Positions 6,925 through 15,021 of a stretch of 20,546 nt of DNA are shown here, one piece after another (position 1 is the stretch's first letter; every line of letters starts with the position of its first letter). The position numbers and the translations under genes are program-made. The notes under the pieces were generated by a model. The model saw only the letters and a program-made list of their open reading frames with translations. It had not been told where the DNA came from and ran no database searches. The DNA comes from an uncultured Eubacteriales bacterium (lineage in GTDB: Bacteria > Bacillota > Clostridia > Oscillospirales > CAG-272): NCBI GenBank assembly GCA_934467435.1, contig CAKSLR010000013.1:1-20546 (forward strand), written 5' to 3'.

Positions 6925-7889
6925 TATTTCCAGAACTCGGTGACGGTGCGGCGGGAGAAAAGGGAGAGCAGTTCGTCCAGCGGCGCGGCGCCCTCATAAA
7001 GAATCCGGTAAACCGCCGTTGTAATCGGCAACTCCACCCCCAGGCGGTCGCCGAGCGTTTTCATGGCGCGGGCGGTAAAGACCCCCTCTGCCAGTTTTTC
7101 ATACCGCCTGCCGAAGAACAGTTCCTCCCCGTAGCGGCGGTTGTGGGAGAAGGGGGAAAACAGCGTGGTTTCGTAATCCCCGAGGTGACAGAGCCCGTAG
7201 GCGGACTGTTCCTTTCCCCCGGCGGCGGCAATCAGCCGCGCCACCTCGCGCGCCCCGCGGCTCATCAGCGGTCCTTTGAGGGAGGAGAAGCCGCCGCCGT
7301 CCAGAATACCCGCGGCAATGCCCATCACGTTCTTTGCCGCGGCGCCGATCTCGCTGCCGATCAGATCCTCGCCGTAATAAAAGCGGATGAGCGAACTTTT
7401 CAGCGTATCGACCAGATCATGCACCAGGGTGGGGTTTTCACTGTCGATGACCATACAGTTCGGGTGCCCCGCGACAAATTCTTCGATATGCCCGGGTCCG
7501 ACCCACACGGCAAGGCGGGCGGGATCGTAGCCGGCGGCGGTCATGACCTCGGAAAGGCGCCTGCCGCTCTCTTCCTCCAGCCCTTTCATGCACAGCACCA
7601 CGTTCTTTTCCCGCAGCCCTGCCGCCACGGCACGGGCGGCAAGATCCGAAAGCCCCTGAGAACGGATGGAGACGAACACGGTATCGGCATCCGCCAGCGC
7701 GATGCCGAGGTCACAGGTCAGACGCACCGCGGGGTCAAGCGTTACGTATTCGTTTTTCCTCTCCCGCTCTAACACCCCGAGCGCCGCGCTGCCCGCACGC
7801 CCCCATTCGGTAACGGGAATGCGGCATTGTGCAAGATACCATGTGATAAACGACCCCCATCTTCCGCACCCGAGAACCGCTGCACGCAT
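6924..7889 (-). CDS. gpsA: Glycerol-3-phosphate dehydrogenase [NAD(P)+], divergent GpsA
   Basis: GpsA reduces dihydroxyacetone phosphate to sn-glycerol-3-phosphate, the backbone of membrane phospholipids. The 321-residue protein has the N-terminal nucleotide-binding motif GCGRWGS (residues 7-13) and a CMKGLE segment (100-105, containing K102). The catalytic-lysine block GSEIGAAAKNVMGIAAG (178-194, K186) is present, as is an HLGDYETT block (235-242) corresponding to the usual GLGDL...T. The length is normal for the family. The usual GPSFA/GPTFA segment reads GPGHIEEF here (131-138), so this is a diverged member and another substrate cannot be excluded. It has its own consensus promoter and an AAGGGGG ribosome-binding sequence. 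It acts in the cytoplasm. Confidence 0.85.
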   Translation of the reverse strand: MRAAVLGCGRWGSFITWYLAQCRIPVTEWGRAGSAALGVLERERKNEYVTLDPAVRLTCDLGIALADADTVFVSIRSQGLSDLAARAVAAGLREKNVVLCMKGLEEESGRRLSEVMTAAGYDPARLAVWVGPGHIEEFVAGHPNCMVIDSENPTLVHDLVDTLKSSLIRFYYGEDLIGSEIGAAAKNVMGIAAGILDGGGFSSLKGPLMSRGAREVARLIAAAGGKEQSAYGLCHLGDYETTLFSPFSHNRRYGEELFFGRRYEKLAEGVFTARAMKTLGDRLGVELPITTAVYRILYEGAAPLDELLSLFSRRTVTEFWK

Positions 7890-7918
7890 AAAAAAAGCCC
7901 CCTTTTTTGATTTTTTAC

Positions 7919-7947
7919 AGTATATCGCGTTTTCGGCGGTTTGTCAA
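7919..7947 (-). promoter_or_regulatory. gpsA promoter
   Basis: On the minus strand TTGACA (7942-7947), 17 bases and TATACT (7919-7924) lie 30 bases before the gpsA start. It is divergent from the cotH-like gene's promoter; their -35 elements are 20 bases apart. Confidence 0.88.
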
Positions 7948-7967
7948 GATTGCATGAAAAACAAGTC

Positions 7968-7996
7968 TTGACGGCACAATCAATTTGTGCTACAAT
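7968..7996 (+). promoter_or_regulatory. Promoter of the CotH-like gene
   Basis: TTGACG (7968-7973), a 17-base spacer and TACAAT (7991-7996) form a strong promoter. Transcription should begin near 8003, which excludes the in-frame ATG at 7985 as the start and supports the ATG at 8033. Confidence 0.85.
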
Positions 7997-8032
7997 GAAA
8001 AAAAACGCTCTTCGGGAAAAGAGGTACCGCCG

Positions 8033-9601
8033 ATGGATGAAAAAGAAACCAAACTGTGGCACCGCCCGCTCTCGGTCATTTTGCCGAGTGCCGTATTTGC
8101 GGTGCTTGCCATGGCACTGGGTATCTTTCTGCTTGGCGCCTACCTGCAGGAAAACTATCACATTTACGAAAGCGAAACGATTGCCCCCACCTGCACCGCA
8201 CAAGGGTATGTGCGCCACACCTGCCGCCTGTGCGGGGCGAGTTATTCGGACACCTTTACCGCAGGGGGACACATTTATTCCGCCCCCTACACGGTACGGG
8301 AGGCAACGGCGAAGACCGTCGGCATCCGCGCGGTGCGGTGTGAAAGTTGCGGCGACTGCCGCCTGACCGAAATTCCGCCCCTTGTCAAACTGCCGGAACT
8401 TTCGATGGTAGGGGATCTTTCCGCCGGCGGGGCGGAGGGTGCCAAGGTCAGCGTGACCTATGACAACTACGACGTCTATTTTACTGCCACGGCGCTGCTT
8501 CGCGTGCAGGGGTTCACCTCGGCAGGGTTCCCGAAAAAGAACTATAACATCCGCCTGTACCGGGACGAAGAAATGACCTCCCACTGCCGCGTGGATCTCG
8601 GGTACGGCTCCTGGGGTTCCCAGTGGCGCTATACGCTGAAAGCCAACTATATTGACCGCTCCCACGCCCGCAACATTGTCTCCTGCCGGCTGTTCGGGCA
8701 AATGACGCAAACGCGCCGCAGCACGCTGGAGGAACTGCTTGCCGCACCGAACGGCGGCTGCACCGACGGATTTCCCGTCCGTGTGACGCTAAACGGCTCC
8801 TATTACGGGCTTTATACGCTGAACATCCCGAAGAATAAATGGATGTTCGGCATGGATGAGGAAATGTACCCCCATTCCGCCATTCTGACGGCGCAGATGC
8901 ACAGTTCCTCAAACAACTTCCGCTCCACCACCGACCTTTACACCACCACCGACTGGAGTGTGAACTACTGTTCGACCGACACCGATTACGACTGGCTGAA
9001 CGACAGCCTCAACGATCTGATCCGTTTTGTGCGGGATTCGGACGAAAGGACCTTCCGCCGCCATGCGGCGGAACACCTCGACGTTGCGGCGGTACTGGAC
9101 TATACCATTATGTGCTTTGCCATGTACGGACCCGACAACTGGGATAAAAATATGCTGCTTTCCACTTATGATGGGAAGATCTGGGTTCCCACGCTCTACG
9201 ATGCGGACTGTTCGTTCGGTCTGCACTGGGACGGGCAATCGTTTTACGACCAGGGAACGCTGGACCAGTGCCGCCCCACCGTGGTGACGCGGGATCGGTT
9301 CTGGACAGGCAACCTGCTGCTCACCCGTACGGTGCATGCCTTTTTTGACGATTTCTGCAGCCGGTACTGGGAACTGCGGGAGACGGTGCTCAGCGAGGAA
9401 AATATCATCGGCACCTTCGCCGCGTTCTTTGACAGCGTTCCCGCGGGCGCTTACGAAGAGGACCGTGACGCCTGGCGCACCCTGCCCGACCCGACCGACC
9501 CTTGCAGCGGGGAAAAGAACGACATCAGCCAGATCCGGTACTTTGTCCGCCACCGCATGGCGCTGCTCGACGAAGCGATGGAGAATCTCCGCATCGAATA
9601 A
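8033..9601 (+). CDS. Membrane-anchored CotH-kinase family protein
   Basis: The 522-residue protein has a single hydrophobic segment (about 13-37) preceded by positively charged residues, so the rest is probably extracytoplasmic. Residues 50-110 carry two cysteine motifs, CTAQG...CRLCG...AGGH and CESCGDC, like the small CxxC repeats of clostridial surface proteins. The CotH domain follows, with KNYNIRLYRDE near 180, NGSYYGLYTLNIP near 260 and the metal-binding core DNWDKN (D368, D371) plus YDADCSFG (D390, D392). CotH of Bacillus is an atypical kinase that phosphorylates spore-coat proteins; whether this one is a spore or cell-surface protein kinase is not visible. AAAAGAGG lies nine bases before the start. 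It forms a single-gene unit. Confidence 0.82.
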   Translation: MDEKETKLWHRPLSVILPSAVFAVLAMALGIFLLGAYLQENYHIYESETIAPTCTAQGYVRHTCRLCGASYSDTFTAGGHIYSAPYTVREATAKTVGIRAVRCESCGDCRLTEIPPLVKLPELSMVGDLSAGGAEGAKVSVTYDNYDVYFTATALLRVQGFTSAGFPKKNYNIRLYRDEEMTSHCRVDLGYGSWGSQWRYTLKANYIDRSHARNIVSCRLFGQMTQTRRSTLEELLAAPNGGCTDGFPVRVTLNGSYYGLYTLNIPKNKWMFGMDEEMYPHSAILTAQMHSSSNNFRSTTDLYTTTDWSVNYCSTDTDYDWLNDSLNDLIRFVRDSDERTFRRHAAEHLDVAAVLDYTIMCFAMYGPDNWDKNMLLSTYDGKIWVPTLYDADCSFGLHWDGQSFYDQGTLDQCRPTVVTRDRFWTGNLLLTRTVHAFFDDFCSRYWELRETVLSEENIIGTFAAFFDSVPAGAYEEDRDAWRTLPDPTDPCSGEKNDISQIRYFVRHRMALLDEAMENLRIE

Positions 9602-9605
9602 AAAA

Positions 9606-9640
9606 GAACCGGCGCCGCCCCGTTGGGGCGGCGCCGGTTC
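9606..9640 (-). terminator. Terminator of the MFS-GDPD-methyltransferase-oxidoreductase operon
   Basis: A 16-bp perfect GC-rich stem (9606-9621 with 9625-9640, loop GTT) lies two bases past the last gene of the minus-strand operon and is followed on that strand by TTTTT. On the plus strand it may also stop the cotH-like transcript, but the T-run is missing there. Confidence 0.88.
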
Positions 9641-9642
9641 CG

Positions 9643-10611
9643 TCAGTCAAAACGGATGCCGGCTGCCGCGCGCACGGCGTCCAGCACCGCAAGGGTATCG
9701 CGCGTGACGGCAAGATACGGGTGTTCCACCGCGCCCTCCGCCACCAGGCTCGAAAAGGCGAGAATCTCGTGCACCATGTTCTCTTCCGCCGGTACAAAGG
9801 GCAGCACCTCTTCCCTCCCCCCGCGCAAAAGAACACTCAGGCGGCGCGTGGGGTTCAGGCGGTCAAGCAGAAGCGCCCCCTCCTCCCCGAGAAAAACGGA
9901 AGGTGCGGGGGAATCGTGAATTTTGGAATAGGCAAGCGAAACGGTGAACCCGTCATAGGAAAGCAGCGCGTTCCCGCACCCCTCAAACCCGCCGGGCAGA
10001 AATACCGAACGCGCCGAAACCGCCTGCGGCGCCCCGAACAGCGCCGCCGAGACTGCCGCCGCATAGACGCCGATATCCATGAGCGCGGCGTTTCCGAGCG
10101 AAGGATTAAAGGCGTTTTTGACCTCCCCCGTGCGGAAGGCATCGTAACGGGAGGAGTACTGGCAGTAAGAAAGCGACACCTGCCGCAGTTTGCCGAGGCG
10201 GGGAAGCTGCTCCCGCACGAAACAAAGGGCGGGGTCATGCACGGGGCGCATGGCTTCCATCAGCACCCGCTCCGCCGCGCGCGCGGCGGCACACATGGCT
10301 GCCCACTCGGCGCCGCTGACGGCAGCCGGCTTTTCGCAAAGCACATGTTTACCCGCCCGCAGGGCGGCAATCGCCCCGGCGGCATGGCAGGCATTCGGGG
10401 AGGCAAGGTAAACCGCATCCACCGCGGGGGAGGCGAGCATGGCGGCATAATCCGTATATACCGCAGGAATGCCGCACGCAGCGGCAAAGGCGCTGCCGCG
10501 CTCTTCGGTGCGGGAATACACGGCGCCGACCGTCATACCCGCCGCACGAGCAGCAACCGTAAAGCGGCGGCTGATGTTACCGGTGCCGACGATACCGAAA
10601 CGCAGTGTCAT
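9643..10611 (-). CDS. Gfo/Idh/MocA-family NAD(P)-dependent oxidoreductase
   Basis: The 322-residue protein has an N-terminal Rossmann fold with GTGNISR (residues 9-15) and the conserved EKP motif (E93-K94-P95), which helps position the nicotinamide and substrate. The C-terminal alpha/beta substrate domain includes NAALMDIGVYA. The family oxidises or reduces sugars, inositols and related compounds; the substrate here is unknown. It is the last gene of a four-gene operon, its ATG overlapping the upstream methyltransferase stop by four bases (ATGA) and preceded by AGAGG. The operon also contains an MFS sugar transporter, so a sugar-type substrate is a reasonable inference. It acts in the cytoplasm. 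Confidence 0.9.
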   Translation of the reverse strand: MTLRFGIVGTGNISRRFTVAARAAGMTVGAVYSRTEERGSAFAAACGIPAVYTDYAAMLASPAVDAVYLASPNACHAAGAIAALRAGKHVLCEKPAAVSGAEWAAMCAAARAAERVLMEAMRPVHDPALCFVREQLPRLGKLRQVSLSYCQYSSRYDAFRTGEVKNAFNPSLGNAALMDIGVYAAAVSAALFGAPQAVSARSVFLPGGFEGCGNALLSYDGFTVSLAYSKIHDSPAPSVFLGEEGALLLDRLNPTRRLSVLLRGGREEVLPFVPAEENMVHEILAFSSLVAEGAVEHPYLAVTRDTLAVLDAVRAAAGIRFD

Positions 10612-11771
10612 ACTTTTTCCTCTTTCCGTCTTTCCCCGTGCCCGTCACAGGGGCGGTCGTTTTTGAAGTATTGGTAGAAGTAACAGGGAATCATGCCGTT
10701 ATAAAGTTTGCGGACCTTATCGGCACGTTTGCCGTAAAGCCGCTCAAAGCCCGTATGGGAGGTAATGACATAGACCTGCCACGGGGCAAGCGAACGGAAG
10801 TGAAGTCCGAGTTCCCGATAGAGCCGATCGACCTCCCCCTCGCTCATCAGTCTCTCACCGTAGGGCGGGTTGGTCACAATGGTGCCGCGCCTGCCGGGGG
10901 CGGCAATCCGGCGGGCATCCTGGCGGAAGGTACGGACCGTATCCCCTACCCCTGCGCGGCGGGCATTCTCTGTCGCCAGCAGCACCGCGCCCTCGTCGAT
11001 ATCGCTGGCAAAGACTTCAAACCCGTCATGCAGTTCCCCGTCCGCCGCCTCCTCCCGCGCCATGCGGAACAGCGAAGCGGGGATGGCGGGAAACGCCTCC
11101 GCCGCGAACGCGCGGGTCTTGCCGGGGGCAATGCGGCGATGCAGCATGGCAGCCTCAATGGCAATGGTGCCCGAACCGCAAAGCGGATCCCAGAACAACA
11201 CATCCTCCCGCGGGCGGGAGAGGGCAGCCATGGCGGCGGCAAGCGTCTCCCGGATCGGGGCGGCAACCGCCTCCCGCCGATAACCGCGCTTGTGCAGCGG
11301 GACGCCCGAGGTATCGACCATCAGCGACGCACGGTTCTTGAAAATAAAAAATTCGACCTGGTACTTCACGCCGCTCTCTTCAAACCAGTTCAGCGAATAG
11401 ACGGAAGAGAGGCGGGTAACGATGGCTTTTTTGACAATCTTCTGGCAGTCCGGCACCGAGAACAGGGTGCTGGCAATGGCGTGCCCCTTAACGGGGAAGG
11501 CATCGTGCTTCCCGATCCAGTATTCCCACGGCAGGGCGCGGGTGCCTTCAAACAGTGCGTCAAAACTCTCCGCCGGAAAACTGCCGAGCAGGATGTACAC
11601 CCGCTCCGCGTAGCGCAGAAAGACGTTGGAGAGTGCCACCGCCTCCTCGTCTCCCACAAAGGTCACTCGACCGTCCATCGTCTCGGTGCGGTCGTAACCG
11701 AGCGCTTCAATCTCTTCCCCCAGCAGTTTTTCCAGCCCGAACAGGCAGGTGGCAACCAGTTGCAGTTTCAT
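10608..11771 (-). CDS. THUMP-domain class I RNA methyltransferase (RlmL/YpsC-like)
   Basis: The 387-residue protein resembles the YpsC/RlmL-N family, which methylates guanosine N2 in 23S rRNA. The N-terminal part (about 1-155) contains the THUMP RNA-binding region. The C-terminal Rossmann methyltransferase has motif I, DPLCGSGTIAIEAA (195-208), and catalytic motif IV, NPPYGER (301-307), the N-P-P-Y typical of exocyclic amine methylation of bases. The basic tail (GERRKEEKV) is unremarkable. Start and stop overlap both neighbours by four bases (ATGA), so translation is probably coupled. Its position between a phosphodiesterase and a sugar oxidoreductase gives no hint of its role. The exact target nucleotide is not certain. 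Confidence 0.9.
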   Translation of the reverse strand: MKLQLVATCLFGLEKLLGEEIEALGYDRTETMDGRVTFVGDEEAVALSNVFLRYAERVYILLGSFPAESFDALFEGTRALPWEYWIGKHDAFPVKGHAIASTLFSVPDCQKIVKKAIVTRLSSVYSLNWFEESGVKYQVEFFIFKNRASLMVDTSGVPLHKRGYRREAVAAPIRETLAAAMAALSRPREDVLFWDPLCGSGTIAIEAAMLHRRIAPGKTRAFAAEAFPAIPASLFRMAREEAADGELHDGFEVFASDIDEGAVLLATENARRAGVGDTVRTFRQDARRIAAPGRRGTIVTNPPYGERLMSEGEVDRLYRELGLHFRSLAPWQVYVITSHTGFERLYGKRADKVRKLYNGMIPCYFYQYFKNDRPCDGHGERRKEEKV

Positions 11772-12595
11772 TCTTCTCTTCTCCTATCGGGCAAAAAACC
11801 TTCAAAAATCACACAGTCAAACAGCGCGCGGCTGCGGCGCAGCCCCTCCTCGTCCTTCACCGTCCATGCGTAGGCGCGGGCGCCGAGCAGGCGACGGGCA
11901 AGGTAAAACGAGGGGACGTGACAATGCTCCAGCCGGTACGCGATAAAATCGGGGCGGGTGAGAAAATTCACCAGCATACTTTCGACCAGAAAACAGGCCA
12001 GGTTCCGGTACCCTTTCTCGGCAAACAGGCGGTCGGAAAGCTGCCCGCGCACCACGCCGGGGCGATGCTTTCTGAACCAGCGCACCGCATAGGGGCTAAA
12101 GGATTCGATGCAGTATTCCCCACCGTAGGCATCCAGCAGCGCAGCCGCCCCTTCGCAGACCGGGGCAACATGGCGCCCGCCCTTGATCTCCACAAGAAGC
12201 GGCACCCGCCCCCCGACGGTGCGCAGCACCTCGGCAAACGTGGGAACGGTATGCCCCGCCTTGCCGCACAGGGTCATGCGCCCGAGTTCTTCTGCCGTGT
12301 AATCGGAAAGGGGGGCATCAATCCCGCACACGCGGGTCAGGGTCGCGTCATGAAAGACCATCGGCACTCCGTCCCGCGAGAGCTGCACATCCAGTTCGAT
12401 GCCGTACCCCGCGCGGCAGGCGGCATCAAACGCCGCCAGCGAATTTTCAGGCAGGGTATCGTCATGCAGCCCGCGGTGGGCATAGTTCCAGGAGGCATAA
12501 TACGCCCCCGCCGCGCGGTGGCGGCGCGGGGCGATCAGAAAGAGATACAGAAGAAAGAGCGCAAGCAACGAAAAAAGCGCAATCAACCAGGGCAT
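11768..12595 (-). CDS. Membrane-anchored glycerophosphodiester phosphodiesterase
   Basis: GDPD enzymes hydrolyse glycerophosphodiesters to glycerol-3-phosphate and an alcohol. The 275-residue protein has an N-terminal hydrophobic segment (about 3-22) followed by PRRHR. By the positive-inside rule this would place the catalytic domain in the cytoplasm (inference). The GDPD hallmarks are complete: HRG (40-42), PENSLAAF (49-56), IELDVQLSRDG (66-76; E67 and D69 bind metal) and MVFHD (79-83; second catalytic histidine H82). The later VEIKGG block is also present. GGAGG lies six bases before the start, and the gene follows the MFS gene by 12 bases. Its product, glycerol-3-phosphate, links to the acyltransferase and gpsA genes elsewhere in the window. 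Confidence 0.92.
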   Translation of the reverse strand: MPWLIALFSLLALFLLYLFLIAPRRHRAAGAYYASWNYAHRGLHDDTLPENSLAAFDAACRAGYGIELDVQLSRDGVPMVFHDATLTRVCGIDAPLSDYTAEELGRMTLCGKAGHTVPTFAEVLRTVGGRVPLLVEIKGGRHVAPVCEGAAALLDAYGGEYCIESFSPYAVRWFRKHRPGVVRGQLSDRLFAEKGYRNLACFLVESMLVNFLTRPDFIAYRLEHCHVPSFYLARRLLGARAYAWTVKDEEGLRRSRALFDCVIFEGFLPDRRREE

Positions 12596-12607
12596 GAGCG
12601 ACCTCCG

Positions 12608-13885
12608 TCAATCATCGGCCACGTCCAGGGCTTCCAGCCCCGCTTTCGGTGCGGGGTTGGCATCCCCGTGGCGGACAAACAGCATGGTAAAGAACGCCAG
12701 CCCGCAGGCAATGGCGGCATAGGGGAAGAACACGTTGCGCATGCCAAAGCGGTCATAAAGCGCACCCGAGAAAATGGGGGTGATGACCTGCGCCGCCATG
12801 GAGGCGGTATAGTAGTACCCCGTGTATTTGCCGACATCACTGCCCTGGGCAAGTTCCACCACCATGGGGAAGGAGTTGACATTGATGGTTGCCCACGCAA
12901 TGCCGGCAAGGGCGAAAATGACCACCATGAGCAGGGTGGAAGACCCCGGCTCTACAAAATACCCGGCAGCGAAAGAGAAGGTCAGCAGCGCAACGCCGGC
13001 AAGGATGGATTTCTTCCGCCCGATGCGGGAGGCAAGGAACCCGACGGGAATATACGAAATGACCGCCGCCCCCTGCGCGATCATGAGGGTCAGCGAGTAA
13101 GAAACCCCGAGAATGTTGGTGGCATAGAGCGAATATTTCGATGTGATGGAATTATAACCGATATACCACAGCGCGACCGAGGCAAGGATCAGAAGAAGGG
13201 ATGCCATCTGCCCGCGGGAAAGTTTGCCGCCCGACGCGCGGCGTTCTTCCCGCTCTTCGTCCGCCATCGTGGCGGCAGCCTTCTCCGCCTCCGCGGACCA
13301 GGCGGGTTCCCGCACGGTGAACAGGAACACAAGAAGCGCCAGCAGCATGACCACCGAAACCGAGACGAGGTACGCACGGAAATCGGTCTTTCCCTCCGCG
13401 CCGGTACCGAAGATCATGGCAAGCACCAGAATGACGATGCCGCCCGCCGTACCCATCAGGTTAATGACGGCGTTGCCCTTGGAGCGCAGGGGTTTGACGG
13501 TGACATCCGGCATCAGCGCCACGGCAGGGGAACGGAAGGTTGCCATGGAAATCAGGGCAAGCAGCAAAAAGGCGAGAAAGAGCGGCAGCGTGCCGGCAAA
13601 ACCGAGCGCGGAAAGCGCAAGCGAGGCAACGATGGTGCCGAAGAAAATATAGGGCGTTCGTTTGCCGTAGCGGGTGCGGGTCTTGTCCGACAGGTTGCCG
13701 AAGAAAGGCAGTGCAAAAACGGCGACAATGTTATCCAGCGCCATAATCATGCCCGATGCGGTCTGATCCATGCCGAATTTGTTGGTCAGGATCAGGGGCA
13801 CGATGGTATCGTACGCCTGCCAGAAAGCGCAGATGAGAAAAAAGGCGAAGCCGACGAGGATGGTGCGTTTGTAATCGAGTTTCAT
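12608..13885 (-). CDS. MFS transporter, SLC45/sugar-transporter-like
   Basis: The 425-residue protein has about twelve hydrophobic segments in two halves with a charged central loop (about 205-235). The segment between helices 2 and 3 reads SDKTRTRYGKR (66-76), the pattern of sucrose/disaccharide MFS carriers of the GPH/SLC45 type. The second half has the equivalent SRIGRKK. It therefore probably imports a sugar with protons, but the substrate is unknown. The frame is open for 26 codons further upstream, but the promoter -10 and -35 lie inside that stretch, and AGGAGG seven bases before 13885 fixes this start. It is the first gene of the four-gene minus-strand operon. Confidence 0.88.
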   Translation of the reverse strand: MKLDYKRTILVGFAFFLICAFWQAYDTIVPLILTNKFGMDQTASGMIMALDNIVAVFALPFFGNLSDKTRTRYGKRTPYIFFGTIVASLALSALGFAGTLPLFLAFLLLALISMATFRSPAVALMPDVTVKPLRSKGNAVINLMGTAGGIVILVLAMIFGTGAEGKTDFRAYLVSVSVVMLLALLVFLFTVREPAWSAEAEKAAATMADEEREERRASGGKLSRGQMASLLLILASVALWYIGYNSITSKYSLYATNILGVSYSLTLMIAQGAAVISYIPVGFLASRIGRKKSILAGVALLTFSFAAGYFVEPGSSTLLMVVIFALAGIAWATINVNSFPMVVELAQGSDVGKYTGYYYTASMAAQVITPIFSGALYDRFGMRNVFFPYAAIACGLAFFTMLFVRHGDANPAPKAGLEALDVADD

Positions 13886-13934
13886 GAAACTTCCTCCTGT
13901 AATAAGCCGCGCGGGAAACCAGAATTCTCTCCCC

Positions 13935-13963
13935 ATTGTAACACACGCGCACGGCGTTGTCAA
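13935..13963 (-). promoter_or_regulatory. Promoter of the MFS operon
   Basis: On the minus strand TTGACA (13958-13963), 17 bases and TACAAT (13935-13940) form a near-consensus promoter about 50 bases before the MFS start. It drives the four-gene operon ending at 9606. Confidence 0.88.
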
Positions 13964-14003
13964 TTCCCCGTGGGAAAATTAAGAAAAGGAGAGAGGCGGG
14001 CAC

Positions 14004-14032
14004 TTGACGTCTGCCTTTTTTTCGTGTATAAT
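14004..14032 (+). promoter_or_regulatory. Promoter of the ribF-prmA-rsmE operon
   Basis: TTGACG (14004-14009), 17 bases and TATAAT (14027-14032) precede ribF. The predicted leader is about 26 bases, too short for an FMN riboswitch. Confidence 0.88.
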
Positions 14033-14064
14033 GAAGGGACGTGTAAAAAAGGAGGGGTGTGTGC

Positions 14065-15021
14065 ATGGAAATCATCCGACCCGCAGGCGCCGGAATTTCG
14101 GCAGACGGCGCGCGTACGGTAGTCGCCCTCGGTTTTTTTGACGGCATGCACCGGGCGCACACGGCGCTGCTTGCCCGTGCCGCGGCGCTGGCGCGGGAAC
14201 TCGGCGCCACCCCGGTGGTATGCAGTTTCGGCGATGCGGGCATCAAGCCCGGCGTTCCCCGGCTGCTGTCGGAAGAAGAAAAACTCCGCCGCATGGCGGC
14301 ATCCGGCATGGCACGCGCCTACCTCCTTAATTTTTCGGCGGTGCGGGATCTTGCCTCCGCGGACTTTGCACAGTCGGTTCTTCTCGGCGGTCTTGGCGCC
14401 GCGGGGACGGTCTGCGGCTACAACTTTCGCTTCGGGCGCGGGGGAGCGGGGGATGCCACCGCGCTGCGGGCGCTGCTTGCCCCCGCCGGCTGCCGCGCCG
14501 AGATTCTGCCCGCCATGACGGTGGGCGGCGTGCCGGTCAGCGCCAGTGAAATCCGCGCTGCCCTGGAAGCGGGGGATGCCGCAGCGGCAGGCAGACTGCT
14601 CGGGCGCCCCTATTCCCTTTCGGGCAGGGTACTGCACGGCAAGGCGCTCGGGCGTACCATCGGCATTCCGACGGCAAATCTGGCGTTTCCCCGCGGGCGG
14701 CTGATTCCGTCGCACGGGGTCTATGCGGTGCTCTGCCGTCTCGGGGACGGCGGCGACCCGCCGGGGGACGGTTTTCTGCCCGGCATGGCAAACGTGGGAG
14801 TGCGCCCGACGGTAGAAGAGAGCGGTGCCGTCAACTGCGAAACGCACCTGCTGTGCGGCGACGCAGGCGACCTCTACGGCAAAGAACTGACGGTATATTT
14901 TATCCGCCGCCTGCGCGGCGAAATCAAATTCGGCAGCGTGGATGCCCTGCACACACAGTTGTTGCGGGACAGAAACGCGGCAAAGGAGTGTCTTCTGACA
15001 TGGGAGAATGGACAAAACTGA
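14065..15021 (+). CDS. ribF: Bifunctional riboflavin kinase / FAD synthetase RibF
   Basis: RibF phosphorylates riboflavin to FMN and adenylylates FMN to FAD in the cytoplasm. The 318-residue protein has an N-terminal nucleotidyltransferase domain with GFFDGMHRAH (23-32), a variant of the usual GxFDGxHxGH motif, and SASEIR near 160. The C-terminal kinase domain has GIPTANL (around 200-206), where the PTAN motif binds nucleotide and magnesium, followed by HGVYAV and NVGVRPT. An ATG at 14065 is preferred over the GTG at 14059, because AAGGAGGGG sits seven to nine bases before the ATG but only a few bases before the GTG. It starts an operon; the next gene, prmA, begins 22 bases before this stop. 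Confidence 0.95.
   Translation: MEIIRPAGAGISADGARTVVALGFFDGMHRAHTALLARAAALARELGATPVVCSFGDAGIKPGVPRLLSEEEKLRRMAASGMARAYLLNFSAVRDLASADFAQSVLLGGLGAAGTVCGYNFRFGRGGAGDATALRALLAPAGCRAEILPAMTVGGVPVSASEIRAALEAGDAAAAGRLLGRPYSLSGRVLHGKALGRTIGIPTANLAFPRGRLIPSHGVYAVLCRLGDGGDPPGDGFLPGMANVGVRPTVEESGAVNCETHLLCGDAGDLYGKELTVYFIRRLRGEIKFGSVDALHTQLLRDRNAAKECLLTWENGQN

Noticed and set aside
7985..8032. Longer N-terminus for the CotH-like protein
   Set aside because: This ATG lies upstream of the -10 element of the only good promoter, so it would not be in the transcript.
13886..14058. FMN riboswitch ahead of ribF
   Set aside because: The promoter at 14004-14032 leaves a leader of only about 26 bases and the conserved FMN-aptamer sequences are absent.
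11555..14122. Plus-strand open frame of 855 codons
   Set aside because: It is antisense to the GDPD and MFS genes, which have clear family motifs, promoters and ribosome-binding sites. Its composition is an artefact of GC-rich third positions.
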